Source of the DNA: Treponema sp.
GTDB taxonomy: Bacteria; Spirochaetota; Spirochaetia; Treponematales; Treponemataceae
Assembly (NCBI GenBank): GCA_017549025.1
Contig: JAFYWB010000029.1
Coordinates: 24,981-88,980, forward strand
Length of the DNA: 64,000 nt
Reading direction: 5' to 3'
The notes under the pieces are model-generated. The model worked only from the letters and a program-made list of their open reading frames with translations, was not told the DNA's origin and did no database searches. Position 1 is the stretch's first letter; each line of letters opens with the position of its first letter. A program made the translations under genes and the position numbers. This document shows, in pieces, positions 53,073-61,690 of the stretch.

Positions 53073-53090
53073 TTTTGGTGTGCACCAAAA
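53073..53090. promoter_or_regulatory. Operator-like palindrome upstream of the ferritin gene
   Basis: TTTTGGTGTGCACCAAAA has perfect 8-base arms (53073-53080 and 53083-53090) around TG. It covers the only -35-like element (TTGGTG, minus strand) for the ferritin gene, so a repressor is likely. It does not match Fur, PerR or Rex consensus sites. Confidence 0.6.
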
Positions 53091-53204
53091 CTATCCTGTA
53101 ATTTCTTGGTTTAAATATATCCTTCTATAAGAATAAATGCAAGTTTAAAATAAACAATTCCTCCATTATCTAATGAAACATTCTATATCTATAAAAAAAT
53201 ATAC

Positions 53205-53233
53205 TTCACAAACAACAGCTTTTGATATATAAT
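53205..53233 (+). promoter_or_regulatory. Promoter of rex (leaderless geometry)
   Basis: TTCACA (53205-53210), a 17-base spacer, TATAAT (53228-53233), then 6 nt to the ATG at 53240. TTCACAA is also a Rex half-site, so autoregulation is possible. Confidence 0.8.
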
Positions 53234-53239
53234 TGAGAT

Positions 53240-53890
53240 ATGGCTAAACAAAAAATTCCTGCAACGCCTTCAATTCGGCGTTTACCCTCATACCTTCATC
53301 TCATTAAGCAAGTTCGCTCAGAAGGTGATGATTTTATTTCTGGTACTATAATCGCCCAAGAGCTTCATCTTGAGCCTATTCAGGTAAGAAAGGATTTGGC
53401 GATTACTGGCATTATTGGAAAGCCAAAGCGCGGGTATCCTGTAGCACCCCTCATTGCTGCCATTGAGCATTTCTTGAGCTGGGACAATTCAAAGAAAGCT
53501 ATTATCGTTGGTGCTGGAAATTTAGCAACTGCCCTTACTGGTTATTCTGAATTCCAATACCACGGCTTGAATTTTATTGCTGCCTTTGACAAGGATGCCA
53601 GTAAGGTTGGTCAATCTATTCATGATGTGCCAGTTTATTCCATCGATGAAATGAAAGAGCGCATCAATGGGTGCAATGTTTCACTGGCAATCCTTACGGT
53701 GCCTTCAATCAACGCTCAAGAAACTGCGGATATTATCGTAAAGGCTGGAGTGAAGGCTATCTGGAACTTTACCAACGCCAAGCTGAAGCTACCAGAGGAT
53801 GTGGTTTGCCAGCAGGAGGATTTAACTTCTGGCTATGCCATGCTCTGCGTCATGATGGATTCTCAGCGAGAAAAAGCCCTACAAGAATGA
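53240..53890 (+). CDS. rex: Redox-sensing transcriptional repressor Rex
   Basis: 216 residues. An N-terminal winged helix (IPATPSIRRLPSYLHLIKQV, with LEPIQVRKDLAITGIIGKPK as recognition part) precedes a Rossmann domain with KKAIIVGAGNLATALTGY. It senses the NADH/NAD+ ratio and represses fermentation and respiration genes. The ATG lies 6 nt from a consensus -10, so the mRNA is predicted to be leaderless. It overlaps the RlmK-type gene by 4 bases. Confidence 0.93.
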   Translation: MAKQKIPATPSIRRLPSYLHLIKQVRSEGDDFISGTIIAQELHLEPIQVRKDLAITGIIGKPKRGYPVAPLIAAIEHFLSWDNSKKAIIVGAGNLATALTGYSEFQYHGLNFIAAFDKDASKVGQSIHDVPVYSIDEMKERINGCNVSLAILTVPSINAQETADIIVKAGVKAIWNFTNAKLKLPEDVVCQQEDLTSGYAMLCVMMDSQREKALQE

Positions 53891-54936
53891 GTCAAGCTTC
53901 TCTTTCACCTACCTTCTCACCAGAAAAAACTGAGTACCAAGCTCAGCTGTTGCAGAATCGTTTGACAAAGCGTTTTCAGCATTTGAAAAAATGGGCACGG
54001 CGCAGTGACGTGGGGTGTTATCGCTTGTACGACAAGGACATTCCAGAAATTCCTCTTGCCATTGATATTTTCTTTATGCAGGAATCTCCTTCTGCCAGTG
54101 AGGCTGAAGCATACCTGCGTGTCTATCTGTATCAGCGGCCCTACGAAAAGGCTGAAGAAGAAGAAACTCAGTGGCTTGAGGCCATGATTCAAGCTGCAGC
54201 CCAGGTGGTGGGGGTTTCCCAAGACAAGGTGGTGGCAAAAACCAGAATGCGCCAGCGGGGAAGCGACCAGTACGAAAAGCAGGAAACCCAGGATTCCATT
54301 ACGGGGATTGTGCAGGAGCAGGGACACAAGTTTTTTGTGAACCTAAGCAATTATCTTGACACAGGACTTTTTATGGATCACCGTCCTCTGCGAAAGCTTG
54401 TGGAGCAAGAGGCCCAAGGAAAAGCTGTGCTGAACCTTTTTTGCTACACCGCATCCTTTTCTGTTTACGCTGCAGCAGGGGGAGCCAGCCGAGTTGATTC
54501 TGTTGATCTTTCCAACACCTACCTTGCTTGGGGAGAAAAGAATTTTTCCTTGAATGGACTGACCGATGCAGAAAAATATCGCTTTACAAGAAGCGATGTG
54601 GCACAATTTTTGAAGGAAAGCCATGATAGCTGGGACATCATTGTGCTTGATCCCCCAACCTTTTCCAACTCAAAGAAAACAAAGGACACCTTGGATATAA
54701 ACCGAGATTGGCCCAAGCTGGTGAACGCTGCCTTACAGCACTTGAATCCCGGTGGAACCTTGTATTTTTCTACCAATAGCCGTCAGCTTCACTTTGATGA
54801 AGCTTTGCTCCAGCCACCAACTAAGGCAAATGATGGAGCTGGGTTGAAGGTAAAGGATATTACCACCGCCACCATTCCAGAGGATTTTAGAAACCAAAAG
54901 ATTCACCGTTGCTGGAAAATCAGCCTGCCAGAATAA
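53887..54936 (+). CDS. RlmK-type class I SAM methyltransferase (stand-alone)
   Basis: 349 residues from the ATG at 53887, which overlaps the rex stop (ATGA). A longer frame extending into rex is rejected. It matches the C-terminal half of RlmKL: TKRFQHLKKWARRSDVGCYR, YLDTGLFMDHRPLR, VLNLFCYTASFSVYAAAGGA (SAM motif) and IIVLDPPTFSNSKK. RlmK makes m7G2069 in 23S rRNA. The RlmL half is absent, so it is either a separate RlmK or a related rRNA enzyme. Its 3' end is convergent with the efflux gene, 20 bases apart. Confidence 0.87.
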   Translation: MSQASLSPTFSPEKTEYQAQLLQNRLTKRFQHLKKWARRSDVGCYRLYDKDIPEIPLAIDIFFMQESPSASEAEAYLRVYLYQRPYEKAEEEETQWLEAMIQAAAQVVGVSQDKVVAKTRMRQRGSDQYEKQETQDSITGIVQEQGHKFFVNLSNYLDTGLFMDHRPLRKLVEQEAQGKAVLNLFCYTASFSVYAAAGGASRVDSVDLSNTYLAWGEKNFSLNGLTDAEKYRFTRSDVAQFLKESHDSWDIIVLDPPTFSNSKKTKDTLDINRDWPKLVNAALQHLNPGGTLYFSTNSRQLHFDEALLQPPTKANDGAGLKVKDITTATIPEDFRNQKIHRCWKISLPE

Positions 54937-54956
54937 GTGGACAATGACTTGGGCTG

Positions 54957-57900
54957 TTAGTTCAGCTGGGTCATGAGCTCCACCGTGCAGGCGGCGGTGG
55001 CAAGATTGATTTCTTCTTCCAAAAGTGTAACTTCTTCTGTAATCTTTTCGATTCGAGCTTGAAGCACCTCCCGCTGAGAGCCGTAGCCAGATTCCAGTAA
55101 TTGGAGCTTTTGATCCAGCTGAGACTGAACCGTTTGGATTTTCAGCTTTTGATACTGGATTTTCAAGGTGGCCATGGTCATGGCGTTTATCTGGCGGGAA
55201 AGCTCCAGTTTAATGGCAGAACGAGCCTGTTCTAGGTCAAGTGCTGCATCTCTAAGCTGGGAGGTGCTGCGGTTTAGCTGGTTCAGTTTTTTGCCACCAT
55301 CCCATACCGTTGTTTTTATGCCCAAGGTAAGGTTTGCCACTAAATCCTGCTTTAAATCGCTTTCTCCCTTGAATAATTTTTCCATGTTGCCATTGAGCCC
55401 AAAAGAAACCTGCAGTGCAATGTCAGGCTTGCCGTAGATGTTACCAGATGCCACCTTACGACCATATTCGGCGGCTTGGTGGAGCTTTTCTAAAATGGCC
55501 AAGGATTCTTGGGCGGGACTCAAGGCTGTTGCTTCCAAAAGGGCTGAATCTTTTTGAGCCAGCTCTTGAAAGTCCTGATAAAAGCCTTGTGCTTGGGGAA
55601 TGTGGAGGATTTGAGAACTGTCCAGTTGTGGCAGGCCAGTTAATTCACGTAAGTCTTGGAGAATCACGGACTTATTGTGACGGATTTGCTGAAGGCTCAG
55701 GGGAATAAGGGCCTCTTGGGTCTTAGCTTCCAGTACCACTTGCTCCAGCACAACTCCTTGGTTTTGTGCCGCCTCAGTCAAGGTTACCAGCTCTTGAGCA
55801 TATTCTTGCTGCTGAGTCAGCAAGCTCTCCATTTGGGACAGAAAGCTCAAAGCAGTAATTTGAGCCTTAAGGGAAGCAGTCTTTTGTTTTTTGAGTGAAG
55901 ACAGCTGCAACTGGCGAACAGACTCCACTGCAGAAAAAATCTTTACGCTGTTGGAAATTTTTCCCCAGGTAAAAATGGGCTGCTGCAAGTCCAGCTGAAA
56001 GCTGTAGCCAAAGGTGGGCATACCGCCAAACACCTGTATGTCAGTGTTGGGAAGAGGCACTTGAACCATTTGTCCTGTGGCAGGATTAACAACGGGAATG
56101 GAGCCAAACTCCCCCTGAGCCAAAGAAATTTCCTTGATAAGGGGATTTGCCATGTAGCTTCCTGCCAAGGTCAAGTCCACTGTAGGCTGGTAGCCTGCCT
56201 TGGCGTCCTTGGTGTCCAGCTGGGCTTGAATTACTGCTTCACGGGCCTTGTTCAAATCCACATTGTTCAAGTCCATAGCTGCCACCAAGTCGGCAAAGGA
56301 ATAAGGCGTAGCCACAGAAGGGAGCTGTTGGGTAAAGCCTGAAGGAGCAGTATACAAAAAGAGTACAGGAATCAGCAGCAACAAAAGATTTTTTGTACCA
56401 GAAGCTTTTTTCTTTTTCAGGCTTCCCCGCTCTGTAATGTAGTACAGCACCGGAATGATAAAGAGGGTAATCAAGGTGGAGGTAAGCAAACCACCAGCAA
56501 TGGCTTGGCCTAAGGGAGCGTAAATCTCGGAGCCCTCACCCGTAGCAAGAGCCATGGGAACAACGCCCAGCATGGTGGTGAGGGTGGTCATGAAAATAGG
56601 ACGAAGACGACTGGCAGAACCAGATATCACGCAGTCACGGAGCTCCCCTTCACTTTCAGCCTGATTGTCACCTTCATTTTCAGCAGCCTCCTGCTTTTGC
56701 AAGGACAGCCGTTGCCGCAGTAGGTTGATATAATCCACCAAAATAATTCCATTGTTCACTACCACACCTCCCAGAGAAATCACTCCCAGCAAGGCCACCA
56801 AGCTCATGCTAGAGCGGAACAGCAACAGGCCCAGCACCACCCCAATGAGACAGAAGGGAATGGTGGCCATAACAATCAAAGGCTGACGGAACCGCTGGAA
56901 CTGCAAAACCATAACGGTGTATACCAAGAACCAGGCAATGGCCAAGGCAGTTATGACAGAAGGCAGGGAGTCACCAATAAGCTCTGTAATTCCTCCCGCC
57001 TGGGTGGAAATTCCTTGGGGCAAGGGATTGTTTGCAAGCCACTGATTTGCTCGGCTATCCACCCCCGCTGTGTTTTCAGACACCAAGGTAGCAGACACGG
57101 TAATGGTTTTGGAGCGGTTTTTGTGGTTGATTTGGGAAATACTTTGCTCCTGACGAAGCTGGCTAATGTTGGACAGGGACACGGGGATTCCCACAGAAGA
57201 AATAATCTTCACGGAATTGAAATCCTCCAAGGTAATGGCATCATTAGTTTTGTTGGAGTACAGGTGAATGGTATATCGCTTGTCACCACTTTTGAATCGG
57301 CCTACATCCATACCCTGAAACAAAATAGCGCTGGTAATTCCCGCCTCGTAGCTGGTGATTCCCAAGGAACTCATATACTCATGAACCATGTCGATAGTCA
57401 GGGCTTGGGTGTCAAAGTTAGTATCCATTTCCACAGACACCACATCCTTATCCTGCTGAAGATAATCTGCAAAGGAAGCGGCGGCATCATATAATTTTTC
57501 CATATCCTCACCTACAAAGGTAAGGCCATAGCCACCACCACCTGAAACATAGCCCAAAAGCTTGTCAAAGCCACCGTTGGACACCTTGGCTTGCACCCCA
57601 GGAATGGAGCTTGAAATCAGCTGCTGCATCTGAAGGATAATTTCGTGGATGGAGCGATTTCGTTCAGCCACGGGAACCAGTACCACGTGGATATAGCCCT
57701 CATTGCTGGCAGCCTGACTGCTTCCTATAGATTCCTTCATGCCCACAAAAAACACTGCATCCTGCACCTCTGGCACCTGCTGATACAATAAATCTGCCAC
57801 CTTTTCCATTTGGGTATTGGTGCTTGCCAAAGGATATCCACCGGGAAACTTCACGTTAATGTAAAAATCGCTATTGTCGGTGGAAGGAATAAAGGCTATG

Positions 57901-59588
57901 CTCAAGGAGTTCAGCACAAAAACTGTGGCCACTAGCACCACTAGAGCAAGAAAAATGACGAATTTCCAAGAGGTAAGGCTCCAATCCAGGGCTTTTCGAT
58001 AGTTTTTTTCAATGGTGGCCATAATTTTATCCACCCTGCCCTTCATGATCTTGAGCCAAGAATTTTTTTCACCAGAATCAAGTTCCATCACTGCACCATC
58101 TTGATTTTTGAGTAAGAGCTTCATCAAAAAAGGCACAATCACCACCGCAGACAGAAAGGAAGCCGTCAAAGCCATAATCAAGGTAAGGGAAACATCTTTA
58201 AGAATCATTCCCACTACGCCAGATAGGGCTGCAATGGGCACAAACACCACCACCGTGGTGGCTGTACTGGCAAAAATGGAAAGACCCACCTCGTCAGCCC
58301 CAAGAAAAATTGCTCCTTCAGGATTGTTCTTAAACTGAGGACTGCCGTAATGGCGGAACACCTGCTCAATCATAACGATGGAGCCGTCCACCACCATCCC
58401 CAAGGCCACTACCATGCCAGAAAGACTCATAAGGTTTACGGTAATGCCAGTGAGCTTCATGGCAATAAAGGTAAAAAGCAAGGACAGGGGAATAGACAGG
58501 GCGATAATCAAGGTGGCACGGAAATTGCCTAAAAACAGGAAAATCACCAGCACCGCCATGAGGATTCCCCCAATTCCCGACATGATAACGGTTTTCATGG
58601 AGGCGGTGACGATACGGCTATCATCGCTAATAACATTGAATTGAAGGCCAGCCTCCTTTTCCGCTTCCGCCAGCACCTCCTTGATTTGTGACACGATAGC
58701 CAGGGTGTTTCCGTCACTACGCTTCATGACTTCCACCAGCATCAAAGGAGCAAAACCGTCGGTAACGTAGCTTTCCTCCTCTGGATAGGCCAAGGTGACG
58801 GTAGCCACATCCTCCAGACGAATCACCACATTGTCACTGGTGCTGCCTACTGGAAGCTGACGAATATCCTCAAGGCTTGCAAGCTCTCCTCTATACCGAA
58901 TGGCCACCTCTCGTCCCTGAAAGATTGCCTTTCCCGCAGGCAAAAACTGGTTGCTATAGCCTAAAATCTGGTACACCGTCAAGGCAGAAATAGAGCGAGC
59001 TTCCAGTTGCTCTAGCTGAAGCTCCACGTTTACCTGTAGCTCCCTGCCACCAGAAAGCTCCACATCGGAAACACCACTAATGGCCGTCAGTCGTGGCCGA
59101 AGCGTTTCCGTGATAAAATCTGTAACGGAGAGCATATCTTGGGTGGAATTTACCGACACCGAAAAGGAAAAAATCGGAAGCATTTCTGCTCCACCTACCA
59201 AGGCTTCGGGGGTTCCCTGTAAGCCAGAAGGCAGGTCCGCCATCAACTTGTTGATTCTGTCTCGCACCTCGGTGATTCTGTCGTAGGGATCAATGCCGTC
59301 CCGAAAGGTTATTTCCACTGTGGCAAAGGAGTTTGATGAGGAGCTGGACACTGACTTAAAATCTGGCAGAGTGACAAAATTATCCTCAAGAATGCGAGTA
59401 ACATCCTCCTCCACATCCTCCGCATCAGCGCCAGGATAGATTGCCACCACAATAATGGAAGGAGCAGACACATCTCCCATAAACTCCACGTTGATTGACG
59501 AAAGAGCAAAGATGCCAAAAACACCCAGCACAATCAAAAGCATTCCAATGACAACTGGATGGCGGACTGCAAAGTGAGATAGCTTCAT
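54957..59588 (-). CDS. RND efflux permease fused in frame to a TolC-like outer-membrane factor
   Basis: 1543 residues from the ATG at 59588 (MKLSHFAVRHPVVIGMLLIV), overlapping the fusion-protein stop as ATGA. Residues 1-1050 are a complete HAE/AcrB-type RND permease: first helix, FATVEITF, porter domains, GMVVALGMVVDGSIVMIEQV in TM4, and the second membrane half ending LFIIPVLYYITERGSL. After KKKKASGTKN comes a signal-peptide-like stretch (LLLLLIPVLFLYTAPSGFTQ), and then residues about 1085-1543 form an outer-membrane-factor domain with two helical repeats (YQPTVDLTLAGSY, FQLDLQQPIFTWGK, LTLGIKTTVWDGG). No stop codon or internal start with a ribosome site lies at the junction. Confidence 0.9.
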   Translation of the reverse strand: MKLSHFAVRHPVVIGMLLIVLGVFGIFALSSINVEFMGDVSAPSIIVVAIYPGADAEDVEEDVTRILEDNFVTLPDFKSVSSSSSNSFATVEITFRDGIDPYDRITEVRDRINKLMADLPSGLQGTPEALVGGAEMLPIFSFSVSVNSTQDMLSVTDFITETLRPRLTAISGVSDVELSGGRELQVNVELQLEQLEARSISALTVYQILGYSNQFLPAGKAIFQGREVAIRYRGELASLEDIRQLPVGSTSDNVVIRLEDVATVTLAYPEEESYVTDGFAPLMLVEVMKRSDGNTLAIVSQIKEVLAEAEKEAGLQFNVISDDSRIVTASMKTVIMSGIGGILMAVLVIFLFLGNFRATLIIALSIPLSLLFTFIAMKLTGITVNLMSLSGMVVALGMVVDGSIVMIEQVFRHYGSPQFKNNPEGAIFLGADEVGLSIFASTATTVVVFVPIAALSGVVGMILKDVSLTLIMALTASFLSAVVIVPFLMKLLLKNQDGAVMELDSGEKNSWLKIMKGRVDKIMATIEKNYRKALDWSLTSWKFVIFLALVVLVATVFVLNSLSIAFIPSTDNSDFYINVKFPGGYPLASTNTQMEKVADLLYQQVPEVQDAVFFVGMKESIGSSQAASNEGYIHVVLVPVAERNRSIHEIILQMQQLISSSIPGVQAKVSNGGFDKLLGYVSGGGGYGLTFVGEDMEKLYDAAASFADYLQQDKDVVSVEMDTNFDTQALTIDMVHEYMSSLGITSYEAGITSAILFQGMDVGRFKSGDKRYTIHLYSNKTNDAITLEDFNSVKIISSVGIPVSLSNISQLRQEQSISQINHKNRSKTITVSATLVSENTAGVDSRANQWLANNPLPQGISTQAGGITELIGDSLPSVITALAIAWFLVYTVMVLQFQRFRQPLIVMATIPFCLIGVVLGLLLFRSSMSLVALLGVISLGGVVVNNGIILVDYINLLRQRLSLQKQEAAENEGDNQAESEGELRDCVISGSASRLRPIFMTTLTTMLGVVPMALATGEGSEIYAPLGQAIAGGLLTSTLITLFIIPVLYYITERGSLKKKKASGTKNLLLLLIPVLFLYTAPSGFTQQLPSVATPYSFADLVAAMDLNNVDLNKAREAVIQAQLDTKDAKAGYQPTVDLTLAGSYMANPLIKEISLAQGEFGSIPVVNPATGQMVQVPLPNTDIQVFGGMPTFGYSFQLDLQQPIFTWGKISNSVKIFSAVESVRQLQLSSLKKQKTASLKAQITALSFLSQMESLLTQQQEYAQELVTLTEAAQNQGVVLEQVVLEAKTQEALIPLSLQQIRHNKSVILQDLRELTGLPQLDSSQILHIPQAQGFYQDFQELAQKDSALLEATALSPAQESLAILEKLHQAAEYGRKVASGNIYGKPDIALQVSFGLNGNMEKLFKGESDLKQDLVANLTLGIKTTVWDGGKKLNQLNRSTSQLRDAALDLEQARSAIKLELSRQINAMTMATLKIQYQKLKIQTVQSQLDQKLQLLESGYGSQREVLQARIEKITEEVTLLEEEINLATAACTVELMTQLN

Positions 59589-60799
59589 TGTGATTTCTCC
59601 CAGCTCAATTCCACCACAGTGGCTTGAACCTGCTGACCTGCAAGCACCCGTTCCTGGCCTTCCACCACAAACAGTGTATTTTTGTATGCATCTGGCACTA
59701 CAAGCCACTGGTTGTCGCTCACTGAATCACGGTGATTCAAAGCACCAAGCCGTCCCCCAATAGCAGCTCCGAGGTCAGCAGCTGACTCAGCTGCTGAATC
59801 AGCTGCTGAGTCAGCTTCTGACGTAAGATTTTCCTCTCCAGCTGCTTCTAGGAAATAGAGAGTACCATCCATCTTTCGGGCAGTAATAGGCAGCAAAAGC
59901 ACATTTTCCAAGGAATTGAACACAATCCTCACCTGCACAAACATTCCAGGAGTAAACCATTCCCGCCCTGCTTCCAGCTGAAATACTGTTTCAAAGGTTT
60001 TAGAAGAGCCATCAATGTAGGGTGCCATGGTATCAAATCGCCCTTGAGCCAGCTTTACCCCTCCAGCTTCTGTCCCAGCCACAGCTCCAGCCACGGACAG
60101 CCCCACTTCATCTTGAGGCAGGATAATTTGTGCCTTCAGCTGGTGGCGGTACTGGGAAAACAAAGTAAAATATTTTTCTGGCACCTGCAATCGTACCACC
60201 AAGTCAGACAAGTCTGCCACCACCGCCACTGGCTGGGGAGCTGCCGCCACACTTCCAGCAGAAAGGGGGGCTGCCAGCACTGTTCCAGCCACAGGGGAGT
60301 TTACACTGGCATAGCCCAGCTGCAACACCGCCAAATCATACTGGGCACGAGCCGCATCCCGCTGCGCCTTTACCGTATCATATTCCTGCTGGGTAGCAGC
60401 CCCAGCCTTGTACAAGCCTTCCACCCGCTTAAAGCTGCTTTCAAAGCCTGTATACGCAGCCTGTGCTTGGAGCATCTGCTGACGAAAGGCTTCTGGATCA
60501 ATTTGAGCTAAAAGCTGCCCTGCCTCCACCTGCTCACCGGCCTTAGCAGGATAGTCCACAATAGTACCACTTACCAAAGGAATCACAGGAATCATGGAGC
60601 GAGCTTCCACGTGGCCATTTATGGTTAGGCTTTCTTCCATGGTGCCCACCACAGGCAGGGCCACCGTCACCGCTGGAATTGGCACCTCATAAGAGAACGC
60701 TTCCCTGCCTGCAAACAATTTCACCATCAGCACAATTGCTAGGGCAATCACCACAACAATGATATATTTCATCAAACCTTGTATTTTTTTCACCATCAT
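59585..60799 (-). CDS. Periplasmic membrane-fusion protein of the RND efflux system
   Basis: 404 residues. One N-terminal anchor (YIIVVVIALAIVLMVKLFAG) precedes the barrel and lipoyl halves (GTIVDYPAKAGEQVEAGQLL, SPVAGTVLAAPLSAGSV), with a helical hairpin between them (AQAAYTGFESSFKRVEGLYK). It bridges the permease to the outer-membrane channel, here both on the downstream polypeptide. A 12-bp repeat encodes an Asp/Ser/Ala insertion near residues 325-342. ATGATGGTG lets translation start at 60799, 60796 or 60793; GAGGGA fits the second best. An upstream ATG at 60807 opens a three-codon frame (M-R-E) that ends on this start. Confidence 0.9.
   Translation of the reverse strand: MMVKKIQGLMKYIIVVVIALAIVLMVKLFAGREAFSYEVPIPAVTVALPVVGTMEESLTINGHVEARSMIPVIPLVSGTIVDYPAKAGEQVEAGQLLAQIDPEAFRQQMLQAQAAYTGFESSFKRVEGLYKAGAATQQEYDTVKAQRDAARAQYDLAVLQLGYASVNSPVAGTVLAAPLSAGSVAAAPQPVAVVADLSDLVVRLQVPEKYFTLFSQYRHQLKAQIILPQDEVGLSVAGAVAGTEAGGVKLAQGRFDTMAPYIDGSSKTFETVFQLEAGREWFTPGMFVQVRIVFNSLENVLLLPITARKMDGTLYFLEAAGEENLTSEADSAADSAAESAADLGAAIGGRLGALNHRDSVSDNQWLVVPDAYKNTLFVVEGQERVLAGQQVQATVVELSWEKSQ
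59775..59822 (-). repeat. 12-bp tandem repeat in the membrane-fusion protein gene
   Basis: Four units of the type TCAGCTGCTGAN encode the A-D/E-S-A run in EADSAADSAAESAADLGAA. It lies in a loop near the end of the protein. Confidence 0.7.
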
Positions 60800-60919
60800 T
60801 CCCTCATGGTTAAATATAGTTTTGAAAAGGATGTACTGTCAAACTTGACCAACACCTCAAGCATAGTGTGACCACCAAGCATCACGGTGCTCGCCAGATT
60901 GATGGAAGCACGTGTATTT

Positions 60920-60954
60920 AAAAACAAAAAAGGCAACCCATCACTGAGTTGCCT
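60920..60954 (-). terminator. Intrinsic terminator of tRNA-Leu(CAG)
   Basis: AGGCAAC (60931-60937) pairs with GTTGCCT (60948-60954); on the minus strand the stem runs into TTTTTT. The remaining 60800-60919 holds only the efflux-operon leader and no gene that I can support. Confidence 0.85.
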
Positions 60955-60955
60955 T

Positions 60956-61039
60956 TGCCCGGAACAAGACTTGAACTTGCACGCCCTTGCGAGCTCTAGT
61001 ACCTGAAACTAGCGTGTCTACCAATTCCACCATCCGGGC
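60956..61039 (-). tRNA. tRNA-Leu, anticodon CAG
   Basis: 84 nt, class II with a long variable arm. Acceptor GCCCGGA (61039-61033) pairs with TCCGGGC (60963-60957), and the discriminator A is at 60956. The anticodon loop TTCAGGT places CAG at 61005-61003. CCA is not encoded. Confidence 0.95.
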
Positions 61040-61056
61040 TAATCTTTATGAACAAA

Positions 61057-61085
61057 ACTATATCATAAGATTAAAATAATGTCAA
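61057..61085 (-). promoter_or_regulatory. Promoter of tRNA-Leu(CAG)
   Basis: On the minus strand TTGACA (61085-61080), a 17-base spacer, TATAGT (61062-61057) with a TG extension. Near-consensus and strong. Confidence 0.88.
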
Positions 61086-61114
61086 TAATTATTCACCACT
61101 ATTTAATGAAATCC

Positions 61115-61690
61115 TTATTCAAAGGAAAGTCCAGCCCGAACCAACTCCACAGTCTTTCCAGTAGCACGGTTCACTTCTTCCTGAGCCTTTGAATACTCAT
61201 CATAATGATTAAACCCCACCACCCGCAGGGCATGATCTAGCTCATATTCAAAGTTACCAATGTACACATATTTAGCATCTTCTGGTACATGTACTGTAAC
61301 AGAAGCAGGAATAAGAAATTGAAAGTAACCATTTGTTCGAGCAAAAATTGCTCCAGTAAAATACTCTAAATTAAAGGTATTGTCCTTTTCCAATTTTGTC
61401 TCAAAAAAGAAGGTTTCCCCATAATCTGCCCAATTTTCCATGGAAAGAAATTTATCATTTACTACATAGAAATTATCAGGAGTAGACATAATCTGTAGAA
61501 TTGACTGTGTTTTAAAGGCTTCTCGTCGGGCTTCCAAATCTATAGGATTTTTAAGTGAAACCTTACCTACAAGAATAACTTTCTTTGATCCTGGAGCTTT
61601 AAGAGAACCATCTTTAATAGTCTCACCATTCAAAAAAGAAAATAAACAAACAAACATCAACGAACAAATAATAAACTTCTTACTGACCAT
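61115..61690 (-). CDS. Small secreted protein of unknown function
   Basis: 191 residues from the ATG at 61690, with GGAGG upstream; an 11-codon extension is rejected. A signal peptide MVSKKFIICSLMFVCLFSFL ends near NGE, with no lipobox. The mature part is beta-rich (KKVILVGKVSLKNPID, YFQFLIPASVTVHVPEDAKY), with a charged C terminus. The start overlaps the end of the lipoprotein gene upstream by 11 bases. No family recognised. Confidence 0.75.
   Translation of the reverse strand: MVSKKFIICSLMFVCLFSFLNGETIKDGSLKAPGSKKVILVGKVSLKNPIDLEARREAFKTQSILQIMSTPDNFYVVNDKFLSMENWADYGETFFFETKLEKDNTFNLEYFTGAIFARTNGYFQFLIPASVTVHVPEDAKYVYIGNFEYELDHALRVVGFNHYDEYSKAQEEVNRATGKTVELVRAGLSFE

Noticed and set aside
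53671..53886. Extension of the RlmK-type frame into rex
   Set aside because: Out of frame inside rex, with no family similarity; the ATG at 53887 overlapping the rex stop is the normal coupled start.
56380..56460. Frameshift or lost stop between the permease and the outer-membrane part
   Set aside because: Both parts are full length, the linker is in frame, and no ribosome site or start codon for a separate gene is visible; sequencing error cannot be fully excluded but is not suggested.
60956..61039. tRNA-Leu as an integration site
   Set aside because: No integrase, no repeat of the tRNA 3' end and no composition shift are visible inside the window.
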